From Parvularcula sp964556115 (lineage in GTDB: Bacteria > Pseudomonadota > Alphaproteobacteria > Caulobacterales > Parvularculaceae), in NCBI GenBank assembly GCA_964556115.1, contig CAZKVC010000009.1:1-64000 (forward strand): a stretch of DNA of 64,000 nt. The letters are read 5' to 3'. A model generated the notes under the pieces. It did not search any database. It was not told the DNA's origin and was given only the letters and a program-made list of their open reading frames with translations. This document shows positions 27,554 to 36,618 of this stretch, one piece after another. Within the stretch, counting starts at the first letter, position 1; every line of letters starts with the position of its first letter. The translations under genes and the position numbers were made by a program.

Positions 27554-27988
27554 ATGACCGATGTCTATTTCTATCACCTGGAACGCTCTTCGCCGGAAGA
27601 GGTGCTGCCGAGCCTCCTCGAGAAGACCCTCGCGAAGGGCTGGCGGGCCATGGTGCGGACCTCGGGCCGTGAGGAGCAGGAGAGGCTCGACGAGGCGCTC
27701 TGGACCTATCGCGACGAGAGTTTCCTGCCCCACGGCACCTCCGGCGCGGATCAGCCCGTTCTGGTCACACAGACCGACGAGGCTGAGAACGAGGCCAAGG
27801 CGGCCTTCCTGATGCCCGGCGCCGATATGGCGGACGAAGCGATGAAAAGGTTCGAGCGCTGCGTTCTCTTCTTCACCGGGGCCGAACGCGACGCCGCGCG
27901 GGCGGCCTGGACACGGTTCAAGGAGGCGGGCTTCGCCGTCACCTATTGGAAACAGACACAGGCTGGCGGCTGGCAGCGTCAGGGTTGA
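27554..27988 (+). CDS. holC: DNA polymerase III chi subunit
   Basis: 144 residues, ATG at 27554. MTDVYFYHLERSSPEEVLPS at the start and FMPGAD-like FLMPGADMADEAMKRFERCV later match the HolC family. HolC bridges the clamp loader and single-strand-binding protein during replication. Its last 50 bases overlap the convergent lytic transglycosylase gene (stop 27939). No psi subunit gene is visible. Confidence 0.88.
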   Translation: MTDVYFYHLERSSPEEVLPSLLEKTLAKGWRAMVRTSGREEQERLDEALWTYRDESFLPHGTSGADQPVLVTQTDEAENEAKAAFLMPGADMADEAMKRFERCVLFFTGAERDAARAAWTRFKEAGFAVTYWKQTQAGGWQRQG

Positions 27989-30140
27989 GCGAGCCGTCAT
28001 TGAGAAGCGCCAGCGGCAGCTGATCGAGCGAGGCCGGGGTCACGATCGGCGCGCCCACATGCATCGCCGCATCGAAAAGGGCGGGTACGGAGCGCGGCTG
28101 GCCGATCGAGGCGAAGCTCGTGACGCCGCCGCGGGTCAGATCATCCGCAAGCTGTATGCCGAGAGGCAGGCCGGTCAGCCGCGAGCGGTAGACCTGCGTG
28201 TTCTCGAGAACCCGCATCACGTAATTGCGGGTCTCGGAGAAGGGGATCAGCTCGATCCAGTCGATCGGGTCAATGTCCGCATCGCGGGGGTCGCCATAGG
28301 TCCTGACCCACTGATCCACCCGGTGGGGGCCAGCATTATAGGCGGCGAGCACCATCACATAGCTGCCGCCGAAACGCTCCAGAAGATGGCTGAGATGCAT
28401 CGAACCCAGGACCATGTTGTAGTTCGGGTCGGTGGTCAGCCGGTAGGGATCGTATTCTGCCCCTTCCTTGCGGGCGGTGAGGCGGGCCGTCGAATCGATG
28501 AGCTGCATCAGCCCCTTGGCGCGGGCCGAGGAAACGGCGTCCGTGCGGAACTCCGATTCCTGCCGGGAGAGGCCGAGGATCAGCGCTTCCTCAGCATACT
28601 CCTTGGCCTGTCCGGGCACCGGATAGAGGGGATAGATCACCGAAGGCACCGTAGCGCCAAGCCCCCTCGCGGTCTTGCCGCCGCGCACGATGAGATCGAA
28701 CTGGTCCGCATCCCGCACCAGGTCCGCATAGAGCCGCACTTCTCCTTCGGAGGTGAGCTGATCGTCGAGGGCCAGCGCGAAGCGCCGGAACGCTCCGTAT
28801 TCGTCGATATGGTCGAGAATATGGAGCGCCTGGACCAGCTCGCGCGCCTCGAACTGTCCGCGCTCGAACTTTGCGGGGACGACCTCGTCGGGGAAGCCGT
28901 AGACCGGCGCGCGGGGGCCGAGGGTCTCGATGGCGAGCTGGCCGTAGAACGTATAGGGATAATCGGCGGCCACAAGGTAATGCGCCCGGGCCCTGCTCTC
29001 GTCGCCCATGGTCTGGTAGGCCCGGCCGAGCCAGTAATTGCCCCTGGCCAGGCTGATGGGGGAGCTCACCCCGTCGGTGAGAAAGGCGAAATGTGCCCGC
29101 GCCCTTTGCGGGTCGGCGAGGAAGCGCAACGCCACCCAGCCCGCCATGAACTCCGCTTCGGCGAAGTCCGCCCCTTCCTTCAGCCCCGAATAGGCCGACA
29201 GGGTGTAGGCGTCGGTGAAGCGCCCCTCTTCGAGGGCCCAGCGCGCGAGGAGCTTGCGTTCGTAATGCCATGAGCCGGGGTCGCGCAGGGCGTCAGGATC
29301 GAGAGGCGCAAGACCCGCAAGCTCGATGGCTTCTTCTTCGCGGTCATCGCGGCGAAGATAGCGGACCACCGCGTGAAGGACGCCCGCATCGCGCTTGCTC
29401 TCTTCGGGCAGGGCGTTGAAGAGCCGCAAGCCCCGCTCGCGGCCGCGCAGCAGTTCCTTGCGCGCCTCCACTTCGGCGGCGCGGGTTTCGGAGAGCAGCC
29501 CGCCTACATCCTCGGTCCCGCTGGTCGACCGGCGAAAGAGGGCGCGGTCGGCCTTGGCGAAGTGGTCCTCCTCGGTGAGGTGGTCGCCGTAACAGCGCAG
29601 GATGTCGGCGCTGTCGGCGGAGGTGAAATTGTGCTCGGTCCACGCCTTGCGCAGGCTGTCGCGGCCTTCGGCATCGCGTCCGACCTCGAAGAGCGCGCGG
29701 GCGAGGTGGAGCTTGCCGAAACCGGTGTGCGGCTCACGAACCGCGAAGAAGGACAGGATCGACGCCGCCGGGGTGTCGTCGTCGATCAGCGCCTCGCCCC
29801 TGTTCTGAAGGGTGTAGCTGTTCGGCCAGCCCGGATTGTCGTGCAGAAAGCGCTCATAAGCCTTGAGCGAGATGCCGTCGGCGCCCGAACGCAGCAGCGC
29901 CCAGGTGCCGATCCTCTTCGCCAGCGGGTCCTCGAGCGCAAAGAGCGCGCGCTTCGCCGCCGCGTAATCCCGGTCGTCCAGCTCGGCGAAGAGGTCCGAA
30001 AGGAGCGCAGCCTGATCCCTGGCGATATAAGGCGACACGGGCGCTTCGGGCTTGAGGGACGGAGGCAGCACATCGGCCCGTGCGGGCAGGGCAGCCATGA
30101 GGAAAAGAGCGGTGAAAAGGGTCACGAAACGGAGAACCAT
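27939..30140 (-). CDS. Soluble lytic murein transglycosylase
   Basis: 733 residues from MVLRFVTLFTALFLMAALPA (ATG at 30140); a longer in-frame start is unlikely. Signal peptide to about residue 22 directs it to the periplasm. An extended helical superhelix (residues 30 to about 530) is the typical Slt U-shaped doughnut. The catalytic SLT domain follows with LGLSRQESEFR (catalytic glutamate) and YNAGPHRVDQW. It cleaves peptidoglycan to 1,6-anhydromuropeptides. It lies next to dapA, the usual alphaproteobacterial neighbour. Its 3' end overlaps holC. Confidence 0.93.
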   Translation of the reverse strand: MVLRFVTLFTALFLMAALPARADVLPPSLKPEAPVSPYIARDQAALLSDLFAELDDRDYAAAKRALFALEDPLAKRIGTWALLRSGADGISLKAYERFLHDNPGWPNSYTLQNRGEALIDDDTPAASILSFFAVREPHTGFGKLHLARALFEVGRDAEGRDSLRKAWTEHNFTSADSADILRCYGDHLTEEDHFAKADRALFRRSTSGTEDVGGLLSETRAAEVEARKELLRGRERGLRLFNALPEESKRDAGVLHAVVRYLRRDDREEEAIELAGLAPLDPDALRDPGSWHYERKLLARWALEEGRFTDAYTLSAYSGLKEGADFAEAEFMAGWVALRFLADPQRARAHFAFLTDGVSSPISLARGNYWLGRAYQTMGDESRARAHYLVAADYPYTFYGQLAIETLGPRAPVYGFPDEVVPAKFERGQFEARELVQALHILDHIDEYGAFRRFALALDDQLTSEGEVRLYADLVRDADQFDLIVRGGKTARGLGATVPSVIYPLYPVPGQAKEYAEEALILGLSRQESEFRTDAVSSARAKGLMQLIDSTARLTARKEGAEYDPYRLTTDPNYNMVLGSMHLSHLLERFGGSYVMVLAAYNAGPHRVDQWVRTYGDPRDADIDPIDWIELIPFSETRNYVMRVLENTQVYRSRLTGLPLGIQLADDLTRGGVTSFASIGQPRSVPALFDAAMHVGAPIVTPASLDQLPLALLNDGSLNPDAASRQPVSVSNR

Positions 30141-30274
30141 GGCCCCATCCTTAATCAAAACTGAAAGGAAGGCACCCTTCATCTTCCGTGCCGCAGGGCT
30201 GCAGCTTGTGAAAAAACCCACAGGCGCGTAGCGGGCTCTCTTCCGCGACGTGACGCAACAAGGAGGTCCAGCCC

Positions 30275-31159
30275 GTGTCCCTGTCCTGGCTTCAAGGTTC
30301 GATGGTCGCTCTCGTGACGCCCTTCAGGAAGGACGGCGCGGTGGACGAGGCTGCGCTCGAGCGCCTCATCGAACGGCAGATCGAAGGCGGCACCCGCGCG
30401 CTTGTGGTGGCAGGCACCACCGGCGAGGCGGCAACCCTCACCGAAGACGAGCATATCGGCGTCATCGCCGAGGCCGTCCGCCTTGCGAAAGGCAGGGCCG
30501 CGGTGGTCGGCGGCGTCGGTGCCAATGTCACCCGGGACGCGGTCGCCCTGGCGAAGGCCTGCGAGAAGATCGGCGCCGACGGCCTGATGGCGACCACCGG
30601 CTATTACAACAAGCCGAGCCGCGCGGGGCTCCTGGCCCATTATACGGCCCTCTCCGAAGCCGCCTCTTTGCCGATGATCCTCTACAACGTCCCCGGGCGT
30701 ACCGTGACGGACCTCAAGGAAGACCTTGTCGCCGAGCTGGCCCGGCTGCCCCATGTCGCGGCGCTGAAAGACGCGAGCGGCGATCTTGCCCGCATGGCCC
30801 GCCACCGCATCACCTGCCCGGAAGGCTTCACCTTCCTGTCCGGCGAAGACATCACCGCCGTCGGTTTCAACGCCATGGGCGGGCGGGGCTGCATCTCGGT
30901 CAGCGCCAATATCGCGCCGAAGCTTTGCGCCGAGATGCAGGAGGCCTGCCTTGCGGGCGATTACGCCCAGGCGCTCGGCCTTCAGGACCGCCTGACCGCG
31001 CTCCATGACGCCATGTTCTGCGATGCCTCACCGGCGCCCGCGAAATACGCTCTTTCCAAGCTTGGGCTGATCGAGGATGTCCTGCGCCTGCCCATGGTCC
31101 CGGCGAGCGAGGCCGCGCGGGCGAAGGTTGACGCGGCCGTTGCGGATCTCGATCTCTAG
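30275..31159 (+). CDS. dapA: 4-hydroxy-tetrahydrodipicolinate synthase
   Basis: First step of the lysine/diaminopimelate branch: aspartate semialdehyde plus pyruvate. 294 residues from GTG 30275 with a perfect AAGGAGGT upstream. Schiff-base lysine in AALKDASGD, YNVPGRT (Tyr for proton transfer), GTTGEAATL (pyruvate-binding threonines) and a GYYNKPSRAGL loop are present. Flanked by slt and smpB as in related genomes; the smpB start is 4 bp downstream. Confidence 0.97.
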   Translation: MSLSWLQGSMVALVTPFRKDGAVDEAALERLIERQIEGGTRALVVAGTTGEAATLTEDEHIGVIAEAVRLAKGRAAVVGGVGANVTRDAVALAKACEKIGADGLMATTGYYNKPSRAGLLAHYTALSEAASLPMILYNVPGRTVTDLKEDLVAELARLPHVAALKDASGDLARMARHRITCPEGFTFLSGEDITAVGFNAMGGRGCISVSANIAPKLCAEMQEACLAGDYAQALGLQDRLTALHDAMFCDASPAPAKYALSKLGLIEDVLRLPMVPASEAARAKVDAAVADLDL

Positions 31160-31162
31160 GTC

Positions 31163-31648
31163 ATGGCCAAGAAACCAGAATCCCGGCGCAAGCAGATCGC
31201 GGACAACCGCCGCGCGCGCTACGAATACAAGATCGGCGACGTGATCGAGGCCGGGCTTGTTCTTCAGGGCACGGAAGTGAAAGCCCTGCGCGAAGGCAAG
31301 GCGAACATCGCCGAGAGCTATTGCAGCCCGGAGAACGGACCGAACGGAACCGAGATCTGGCTGATCAACTGCAACATTCCACAATATTCAGGCGGCAACC
31401 GCGAGAACCACGAGCCGAAGCGGCCGAGGAAGCTCCTCCTCCACAAACGCCAGGTGGCAACCCTCACCGGCGCGGTGGAGAAGAAGGGCAACACCATCGT
31501 GCCCCTCAAGCTCGTCTTCAACGAGGACGGCCGGGTGAAGCTCGATATCGCCGTGGCCGAGGGCAAGAAGCTCCACGACAAGCGCCAGACCCAGAAGGAC
31601 CGCGAGTGGGGCCGTCAGAAGCAGCGCCTGATGAAGGACTTCAGCTGA
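31163..31648 (+). CDS. smpB: SsrA-binding protein SmpB
   Basis: tmRNA partner in ribosome rescue. 161 residues, ATG at 31163. NRRARYEYKIGDVIEAGLVL, the LQGTEVKALREGKANI core and the C-terminal KRQTQKDREWGRQKQRLMK tail are family hallmarks. Co-transcribed with dapA. The partner tmRNA gene is not in this window. The protein ends 20 bp before a convergent serine hydrolase gene. Confidence 0.96.
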   Translation: MAKKPESRRKQIADNRRARYEYKIGDVIEAGLVLQGTEVKALREGKANIAESYCSPENGPNGTEIWLINCNIPQYSGGNRENHEPKRPRKLLLHKRQVATLTGAVEKKGNTIVPLKLVFNEDGRVKLDIAVAEGKKLHDKRQTQKDREWGRQKQRLMKDFS

Positions 31649-31667
31649 CGCCCCCTTTTTCCTGAGT

Positions 31668-33116
31668 TTATTCCGCTTTCCGAAGGACCAGCGGATAGGA
31701 ATAGGCACCCCCCGAACGGCCCTCTTCGGGCCGGCGGTTGATCCGCATATTGCCAATCATCTCCTCGCCCCGGCGTTTCACCTCGAAGCCGATACGATAG
31801 CGAATGTCGTCCGTTTCCGGAAGGTCGACCTTGCCACCTTCGGTGGTGATCATCCAATAGCCTTCCGAGGTTGAAAGGCTGCGGAAGGGAACGCTCTCGC
31901 CACCGATCGTCGCGACCGGCTCATCCGTCGTCATATGGAGGGTGACAGGGTAGGCACTGCCGTCGGAAAGCTGCGCCTCGCCCCGCCAGGCTCCTCGCGC
32001 CTCCTCGGGAACGGTGATCGGTGAGGTATAAAGTGCGAGGCGCGGATCAATGGCCGCCATGACGTCCTCTTCGAACCAGAACTCCGTCGTCGAATCCTGG
32101 TGGTTGAACAGAAGCGCATAGGCGATTCTCTCCTCGGGAATGATCCGCAGACGGGCCTTGATGCCCGGCATCGACCCGCCATGGGTCGCGGTCAGGGTCC
32201 CGTCGCGCACGCCGCCGAAAAGGCCGTGGCCGGGATATTCGTCGGCGTCATTGCCCAGGCCGTTCTCGGTCATCAGCCTGGCCATTTCCCTGGAAAGACG
32301 ATCACTTTCGCCATGCCAGGCTGCGATGATGAACTGGCCGAAGCGGGCAAGGTCTTCCGCCGTCATGAAAGCCGCCGACGCGCCGCGGTGAGGGGTATCG
32401 TTGCCGGGCACCGATCGTCCGCCCGTGGTGTAGCGCTTGGCCGCATTGCGCGGCGCCCTCCTGGAGGTAGCGATGGTTGCGCTCGCGAGCTCGAGCGGCT
32501 CGAAGATGCGTTCGCGGATGAAGTCTTCATAGGCAAGGCCCGAGGCTTCCTCGATCGCCAATTCGAGCGCGCCATAGCCGAGATTTGAATAACGCTCGCG
32601 GTCGCCGGGAACCACCGTGGTCACCCCGAACCGCTCGATCATGGCCTGCGGGCTCATCCGCCTCTCCCGCTCATCCGCATAGGTCAGATCGTAGAACAGC
32701 GGCAGCCCGGAGGTGTGATTCAGGACCCGGCGAACCGTGATCTCTTCGTCCGGACCAAAACTGTTGCGGACCCGCAGCTCTCCCAGATAATCATTCAGCG
32801 GAGCATCAAGGTCGATCGCACCTTCCTCCGCCAGCATCAGAATGCCGACGGCGGTAAAGGTCTTGGTCACGGACGCCAGCCCGAAGGGCGTCTCCGGCGT
32901 TGCTTCCCGGCGGCGTTTCACATCAGCCATGCCGAAGGCCGCGCTGGCGGCCAACTCGCCATCCTCGATCAAGGCGAACGAGAGGGCAGGAATGCCTTCG
33001 TCGATCCGGCGGTCATCGAGATGGCCGAGAAGGTAGCGGGCCTCGTCGTCTGTCAGGAGGGGTTCGGGCTGAATGACGGCCGAGCTGGCCAGAAGTGCGA
33101 AGGCGGAAAGCAACAT
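31668..33116 (-). CDS. Beta-lactamase-fold serine hydrolase 1, secreted
   Basis: 482 residues from MLLSAFALLASSAV (ATG 33116, AAAGAGG upstream). A short signal peptide is followed by a class-C-like domain. SxxK is SVTK at residues 82-85, the YxN motif is YSN, and a later THGG block replaces KTG. The last roughly 110 residues form a separate C-terminal beta domain. Likely an esterase or peptidase of the penicillin-binding-like serine hydrolase family rather than a resistance enzyme. Divergent from an Lrp-type regulator (109 bp), which may control it. Confidence 0.86.
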   Translation of the reverse strand: MLLSAFALLASSAVIQPEPLLTDDEARYLLGHLDDRRIDEGIPALSFALIEDGELAASAAFGMADVKRRREATPETPFGLASVTKTFTAVGILMLAEEGAIDLDAPLNDYLGELRVRNSFGPDEEITVRRVLNHTSGLPLFYDLTYADERERRMSPQAMIERFGVTTVVPGDRERYSNLGYGALELAIEEASGLAYEDFIRERIFEPLELASATIATSRRAPRNAAKRYTTGGRSVPGNDTPHRGASAAFMTAEDLARFGQFIIAAWHGESDRLSREMARLMTENGLGNDADEYPGHGLFGGVRDGTLTATHGGSMPGIKARLRIIPEERIAYALLFNHQDSTTEFWFEEDVMAAIDPRLALYTSPITVPEEARGAWRGEAQLSDGSAYPVTLHMTTDEPVATIGGESVPFRSLSTSEGYWMITTEGGKVDLPETDDIRYRIGFEVKRRGEEMIGNMRINRRPEEGRSGGAYSYPLVLRKAE

Positions 33117-33225
33117 GGCGGCCTCTTTGATCACAAACGTGGGCAACGCCTAGCGCAAAGCCTGCTGCCGATCTCGCTTTATTAATGCGCTAGACCGGCG
33201 ATATTCGCCGTTGTAGGTCTGCTGC

Positions 33226-33708
33226 ATGCCGAAAATCGCCGCACTCGACAGCTTCGACCGTGCCATCCTGACACTGGTTCAGGCGGACAACCGGCTGACC
33301 CATGAAGCGATCGCCGCCAGGATCAGCCTTTCGCCGAGCGCGGTCAGGCGACGGCTGCAGGAGCTGCGCAGGAACGGCGTCATCGAGAAAGACGTGGCGA
33401 TGCTCTCCCGCGACCGGCTCGGCTTCACTGTCATCGTCGGGGTCCGCTGCGCGCGGGAGGACGAGGATGTCTACGAACGGTTCAAGGAAAGCATGAGAGC
33501 CTGCCCGGAGGTCGGGCAGTGCTATTCGGTGTCCGGCGACCACGACTTCATCGTCGTCGCCCACATGCCGGACATGCCGCGCTACAACGCCTGGCTGAAG
33601 CGTTACATCATCGGCGATCCGGACCTGAACCGCTGCGACACCCATTTCGCCTTCGAAACCGTGAAGTTCGAAACGGCTCTCGATCTCGAAGGCTACCGTA
33701 CGGACTAA
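33226..33708 (+). CDS. Lrp/AsnC-family transcriptional regulator
   Basis: 160 residues. N-terminal winged HTH (DSFDRAILTLVQADNRLTHEAI, then ISLSPSAVRRRLQELRRNGVI) and a C-terminal RAM ligand domain, where SVSGDHDFIVVAHMPDM is typical. Binds amino acids or similar small molecules and assembles to octamers. Divergent from serine hydrolase 1 by 109 bp and convergent with the aldehyde dehydrogenase (4-bp stop overlap). It might regulate either neighbour; inference only. Confidence 0.9.
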   Translation: MPKIAALDSFDRAILTLVQADNRLTHEAIAARISLSPSAVRRRLQELRRNGVIEKDVAMLSRDRLGFTVIVGVRCAREDEDVYERFKESMRACPEVGQCYSVSGDHDFIVVAHMPDMPRYNAWLKRYIIGDPDLNRCDTHFAFETVKFETALDLEGYRTD

Positions 33709-35087
33709 AGCCCGGTAACCGTCACCGTCTTGCGGTTCATGAAGGCCATCATGCCGTCCTTCGCCAGCTCCCGTCCGTAGCCGGAGGTCTTCACCCCGCC
33801 GAAGGGGAGCCTGGGGTCCGAGGCGACGATGCGGTTGACCGCGGTCGCGCCTGCCTCGAGCCGCCTGACGGCGTGATCGACCTCGCCCTTGTCCCTGGTG
33901 AAGATCGCCGAGCCGAGTCCGAAAGGCGTATCGTTGGCAAGCTCGATCGCTGCATCGAGATGGGGCACACGGAACAAAAGCGCAACCGGGCCGAAGACCT
34001 CGTCGCGATAGGCCGGCGCGGCTTCGGGGATGTCCTCGAGGATGCCGGGCCGGAACCAGTTGCCGCCTTCGAAGCCGTCCACCGAAGCCCGCTCGGCGCC
34101 GGTGACGCGCCTGGCGCCCTTCTCGACCGAAGCCTCGACCTGGCCGACCACGTCCTCGACCCCGTCAGGGGTCGCAAGGGGGCCGATATCGGTATCCTCC
34201 GCCATCGGATCGCCCAGCTTCATGGCGGAGAATGCCTCTTTCATCTTGTCACGGAAGGCGTCGTAGATCTCGTGGTGGACGATGAAGCGCTTGGCGGCGA
34301 TGCAGGACTGCCCATTGTTAAGCGTCCGTCCAAGCACGGCGGCTTTCACCGCGGCATCGAGATCGGCCGAGGGCATGACGATGAAGGGGTCGGAGCCGCC
34401 AAGCTCCAGAAGCGAAGGCTTGATTTCCTCGCCCGCGACCCGCGCCACTGCCTCGCCGGCAGGGCCGGAGCCGGTGAGCGTCACCCCGCGGATCCTCCGG
34501 TCACGGATCACCCCTTCGACCTTGTCCGAGTCGATGAGAAGGGTCTGGAAGGCGTGCTTCGGAAAGCCGGCTTCGGCGATCACGTCCTCGATCGCAAGCG
34601 CACAGCGGGGCACGTTGCTGGCATGTTTGAGAAGCCCTGGATTGGCCGCCATCAGCGAAGGCGCGGCGAAGCGGAAGACCTGCCAATAGGGAAAATTCCA
34701 CGGCATGACCGCGAGGATCGGGCCAAGGGGCAAATGGGCCACATAGGCCGAGCCGTCGTCGATCTGCACCGGCTCGTCGCGCAGGAACTCCGGTCCGTGT
34801 TCTGCATAGTAGCGGCAGACGAGGGCGCATTTGTCGACCTCCGCCTTGGCCGACGCAAAGGTCTTTCCCATCTCCTCGGTGGCGATCCGCGCCAGCTCGT
34901 CGCGCCTCTCGCCAAGGCGGGCCCCGAGCGCGTTCAGCGCGTCGGCCCGGTCGCGCTTCGGCATCAGGCGCAGGCTCTCGGCCGCCGCCTCGGCGCGGTC
35001 CAGTTTTTCGTCGATGGCTTCGTCGGTGAGCGGGTCGAAACTTTCGATCAGCTGACCATTGGCGGGGTTGCGGCTTTCAATAGGCAT
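33705..35087 (-). CDS. NAD(P)-dependent succinate-semialdehyde-type aldehyde dehydrogenase
   Basis: 460 residues from MPIESRNPANG (ATG 35087). The catalytic glutamate lies in LELGGSDPF, the catalytic cysteine in NNGQSCIAAKR, and the active-site asparagine in PWNFPYWQ. The short N-terminus and the GSDPF context place it in the succinate-semialdehyde dehydrogenase group, usually called gabD- or sad-like. It oxidises short-chain semialdehydes in GABA or amino acid breakdown. The gene starts 59 bp from the divergent TerB-DnaJ gene. Confidence 0.88.
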   Translation of the reverse strand: MPIESRNPANGQLIESFDPLTDEAIDEKLDRAEAAAESLRLMPKRDRADALNALGARLGERRDELARIATEEMGKTFASAKAEVDKCALVCRYYAEHGPEFLRDEPVQIDDGSAYVAHLPLGPILAVMPWNFPYWQVFRFAAPSLMAANPGLLKHASNVPRCALAIEDVIAEAGFPKHAFQTLLIDSDKVEGVIRDRRIRGVTLTGSGPAGEAVARVAGEEIKPSLLELGGSDPFIVMPSADLDAAVKAAVLGRTLNNGQSCIAAKRFIVHHEIYDAFRDKMKEAFSAMKLGDPMAEDTDIGPLATPDGVEDVVGQVEASVEKGARRVTGAERASVDGFEGGNWFRPGILEDIPEAAPAYRDEVFGPVALLFRVPHLDAAIELANDTPFGLGSAIFTRDKGEVDHAVRRLEAGATAVNRIVASDPRLPFGGVKTSGYGRELAKDGMMAFMNRKTVTVTGL

Positions 35088-35146
35088 GGCTTCAGCTAAC
35101 ACATGCCCCTTGGCCGCCGTCACCGCTTTGATGCAGAAAGCGCAGC

Positions 35147-35836
35147 ATGACACTCTGGGAACGTATTGCCGCCATCGTCGATGCCGCGCGGGAGCGCACG
35201 CTCGGCGGGCTCATGGAAGCGATGGAGGAGCGCAAGAGACGGCGCGACGCCGCCGTCTTCTCGATCGCGCTGATCGCGCTTTCTGCGAAGATGGCCAAGG
35301 CGGACGGCATTGCCACGGCCGACGAGTTCGCCGCCTTCCGCCAGTTCTTCGCCATGCCCGAGGCCGAGGAGGCCAGGGTGCGCATGGTCTACGACCTCGC
35401 CAAGGCGGATGTTGCGGGCTTCCACAGCTACGCAAAGCAGGTCGCCGCGCTTTTCCGCCAGGAGCCGGCGGTGCTCGAGGACGTCCTCGACTGCCTTTTC
35501 TACGTGGCGATGGCGGACGGGGTGCTTCACCCGGGCGAGGAGAGGCTCCTTGAAGAGACCCGCGACGCCTTCGGCCTCAGTGCCGCCTGCTACCGCCGGG
35601 TCAAGGCGGCCCATGTCGAGCTCGAGGATGACGACCCCTACGAGGTCCTCGGCCTCGAACCGGGCATCGGTGACGACCAGCTCAAGGCCGCCTACCGCAA
35701 GCTGGCCAAGGACCATCATCCCGACGCGATGCTGGCGCGGGGCGTGCCGCAGGAACTTCTCGCCATCGCCGAGCACCGCATGGCCGCGATCAATATCGCC
35801 TATGAAAAACTGACCGCGGAAAGGGGCATCGCATGA
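35147..35836 (+). CDS. TerB-like and J-domain protein
   Basis: 229 residues, with a TerB-type helical domain (about residues 30-155: AVFSIALIALSAKMAKADG and FYVAMADGVLHPGEE) joined to a C-terminal J domain with HPD (YEVLGLEPG, then KLAKDHHPDAM). The combination is that of DjlA-like co-chaperones, but without the N-terminal membrane helix of DjlA. Its stop overlaps the start of the next gene (ATGA), so it is coupled to it. Chaperone partner and role unknown. Confidence 0.88.
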   Translation: MTLWERIAAIVDAARERTLGGLMEAMEERKRRRDAAVFSIALIALSAKMAKADGIATADEFAAFRQFFAMPEAEEARVRMVYDLAKADVAGFHSYAKQVAALFRQEPAVLEDVLDCLFYVAMADGVLHPGEERLLEETRDAFGLSAACYRRVKAAHVELEDDDPYEVLGLEPGIGDDQLKAAYRKLAKDHHPDAMLARGVPQELLAIAEHRMAAINIAYEKLTAERGIA

Positions 35837-36618
35837 CCGCCCATGACTATCTGGTGATCGATGCGTTCACGGATCGCCCCTTCGCGGGAAACCCCGCCGC
35901 TGTGATGCGGCTGGATGGCTTCCTGCCCGACGACGAGCTTCTCAAGATCGCCCAGGAGCATAATCTCTCCGAGACCGCCTTCCTCGTGAAAAAGGGCGAG
36001 GGGCGCTACGATCTTCGCTGGTTCACCCCCGGCAAGGAGGTGCCGCTTTGCGGCCATGCGACCCTCGCTTCGGGGCATGCGCTCCTCAGCGAGTGGGAGG
36101 AGGCGGGCGATGAGGCGGTGTTCGAGACCGCATCGGGCACCCTTGCCGTCAGGCGCGAGAACGGCCGCTACCGCCTCGACCTGCCAAGCCAACCGCCCCA
36201 GGAAGTGAAGGACGCGCCGGACCTCACCAAGGCGCTGGGCGTTTCGGCGAAGGCGGTCTTCGAGGGGCAGTTCTGGCTTGCGCTTCTCGATGACGAGGAG
36301 GCCGTGCGCGGCGTCCGCCCGGACCTGGCCGCGATCGAGGCGCTGCCCGTGCCCGAGCTGGCCATCACCGCGCCGGGGCGGGAGACCGATATGGTCAGCC
36401 GCCTCTTCGCGCCGCAGCTCGGCATCCCGGAGGATCCCTTCACGGGCTCCCTCCATGCCATGCTGGTGCCGTTCTGGGCCGAACGCCTCGGCAAGACCGA
36501 GCTTACCGCCCACCAGGCGAGCGCCAGGGGCGGGGACGCGCTCTGTCAGCTTTCCGGCGACCGGGTCTTCCTGTTCGGAAACGCCGTGACCACGATGCGC
36601 GGCCAGATGGTTTTCTGA
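35833..36618 (+). CDS. PhzF-family isomerase/epimerase
   Basis: 261 residues. The start MTAHDYLVIDAFTDRPFAGN followed by PAAV, and LSETAFLVKK with the catalytic glutamate, identify the PhzF family (diaminopimelate-epimerase-like fold). GCALPCGHATLASGHAL-type signature is present as VPLCGHATLASGHAL, and GSLHAMLVPFWAERLG lies near the end. Members act in phenazine synthesis or in unassigned isomerisations; no phz operon is here, so the substrate is unknown. Overlaps the upstream TerB-DnaJ gene by 4 bp and the convergent exporter gene by 73 bp. Confidence 0.88.
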   Translation: MTAHDYLVIDAFTDRPFAGNPAAVMRLDGFLPDDELLKIAQEHNLSETAFLVKKGEGRYDLRWFTPGKEVPLCGHATLASGHALLSEWEEAGDEAVFETASGTLAVRRENGRYRLDLPSQPPQEVKDAPDLTKALGVSAKAVFEGQFWLALLDDEEAVRGVRPDLAAIEALPVPELAITAPGRETDMVSRLFAPQLGIPEDPFTGSLHAMLVPFWAERLGKTELTAHQASARGGDALCQLSGDRVFLFGNAVTTMRGQMVF

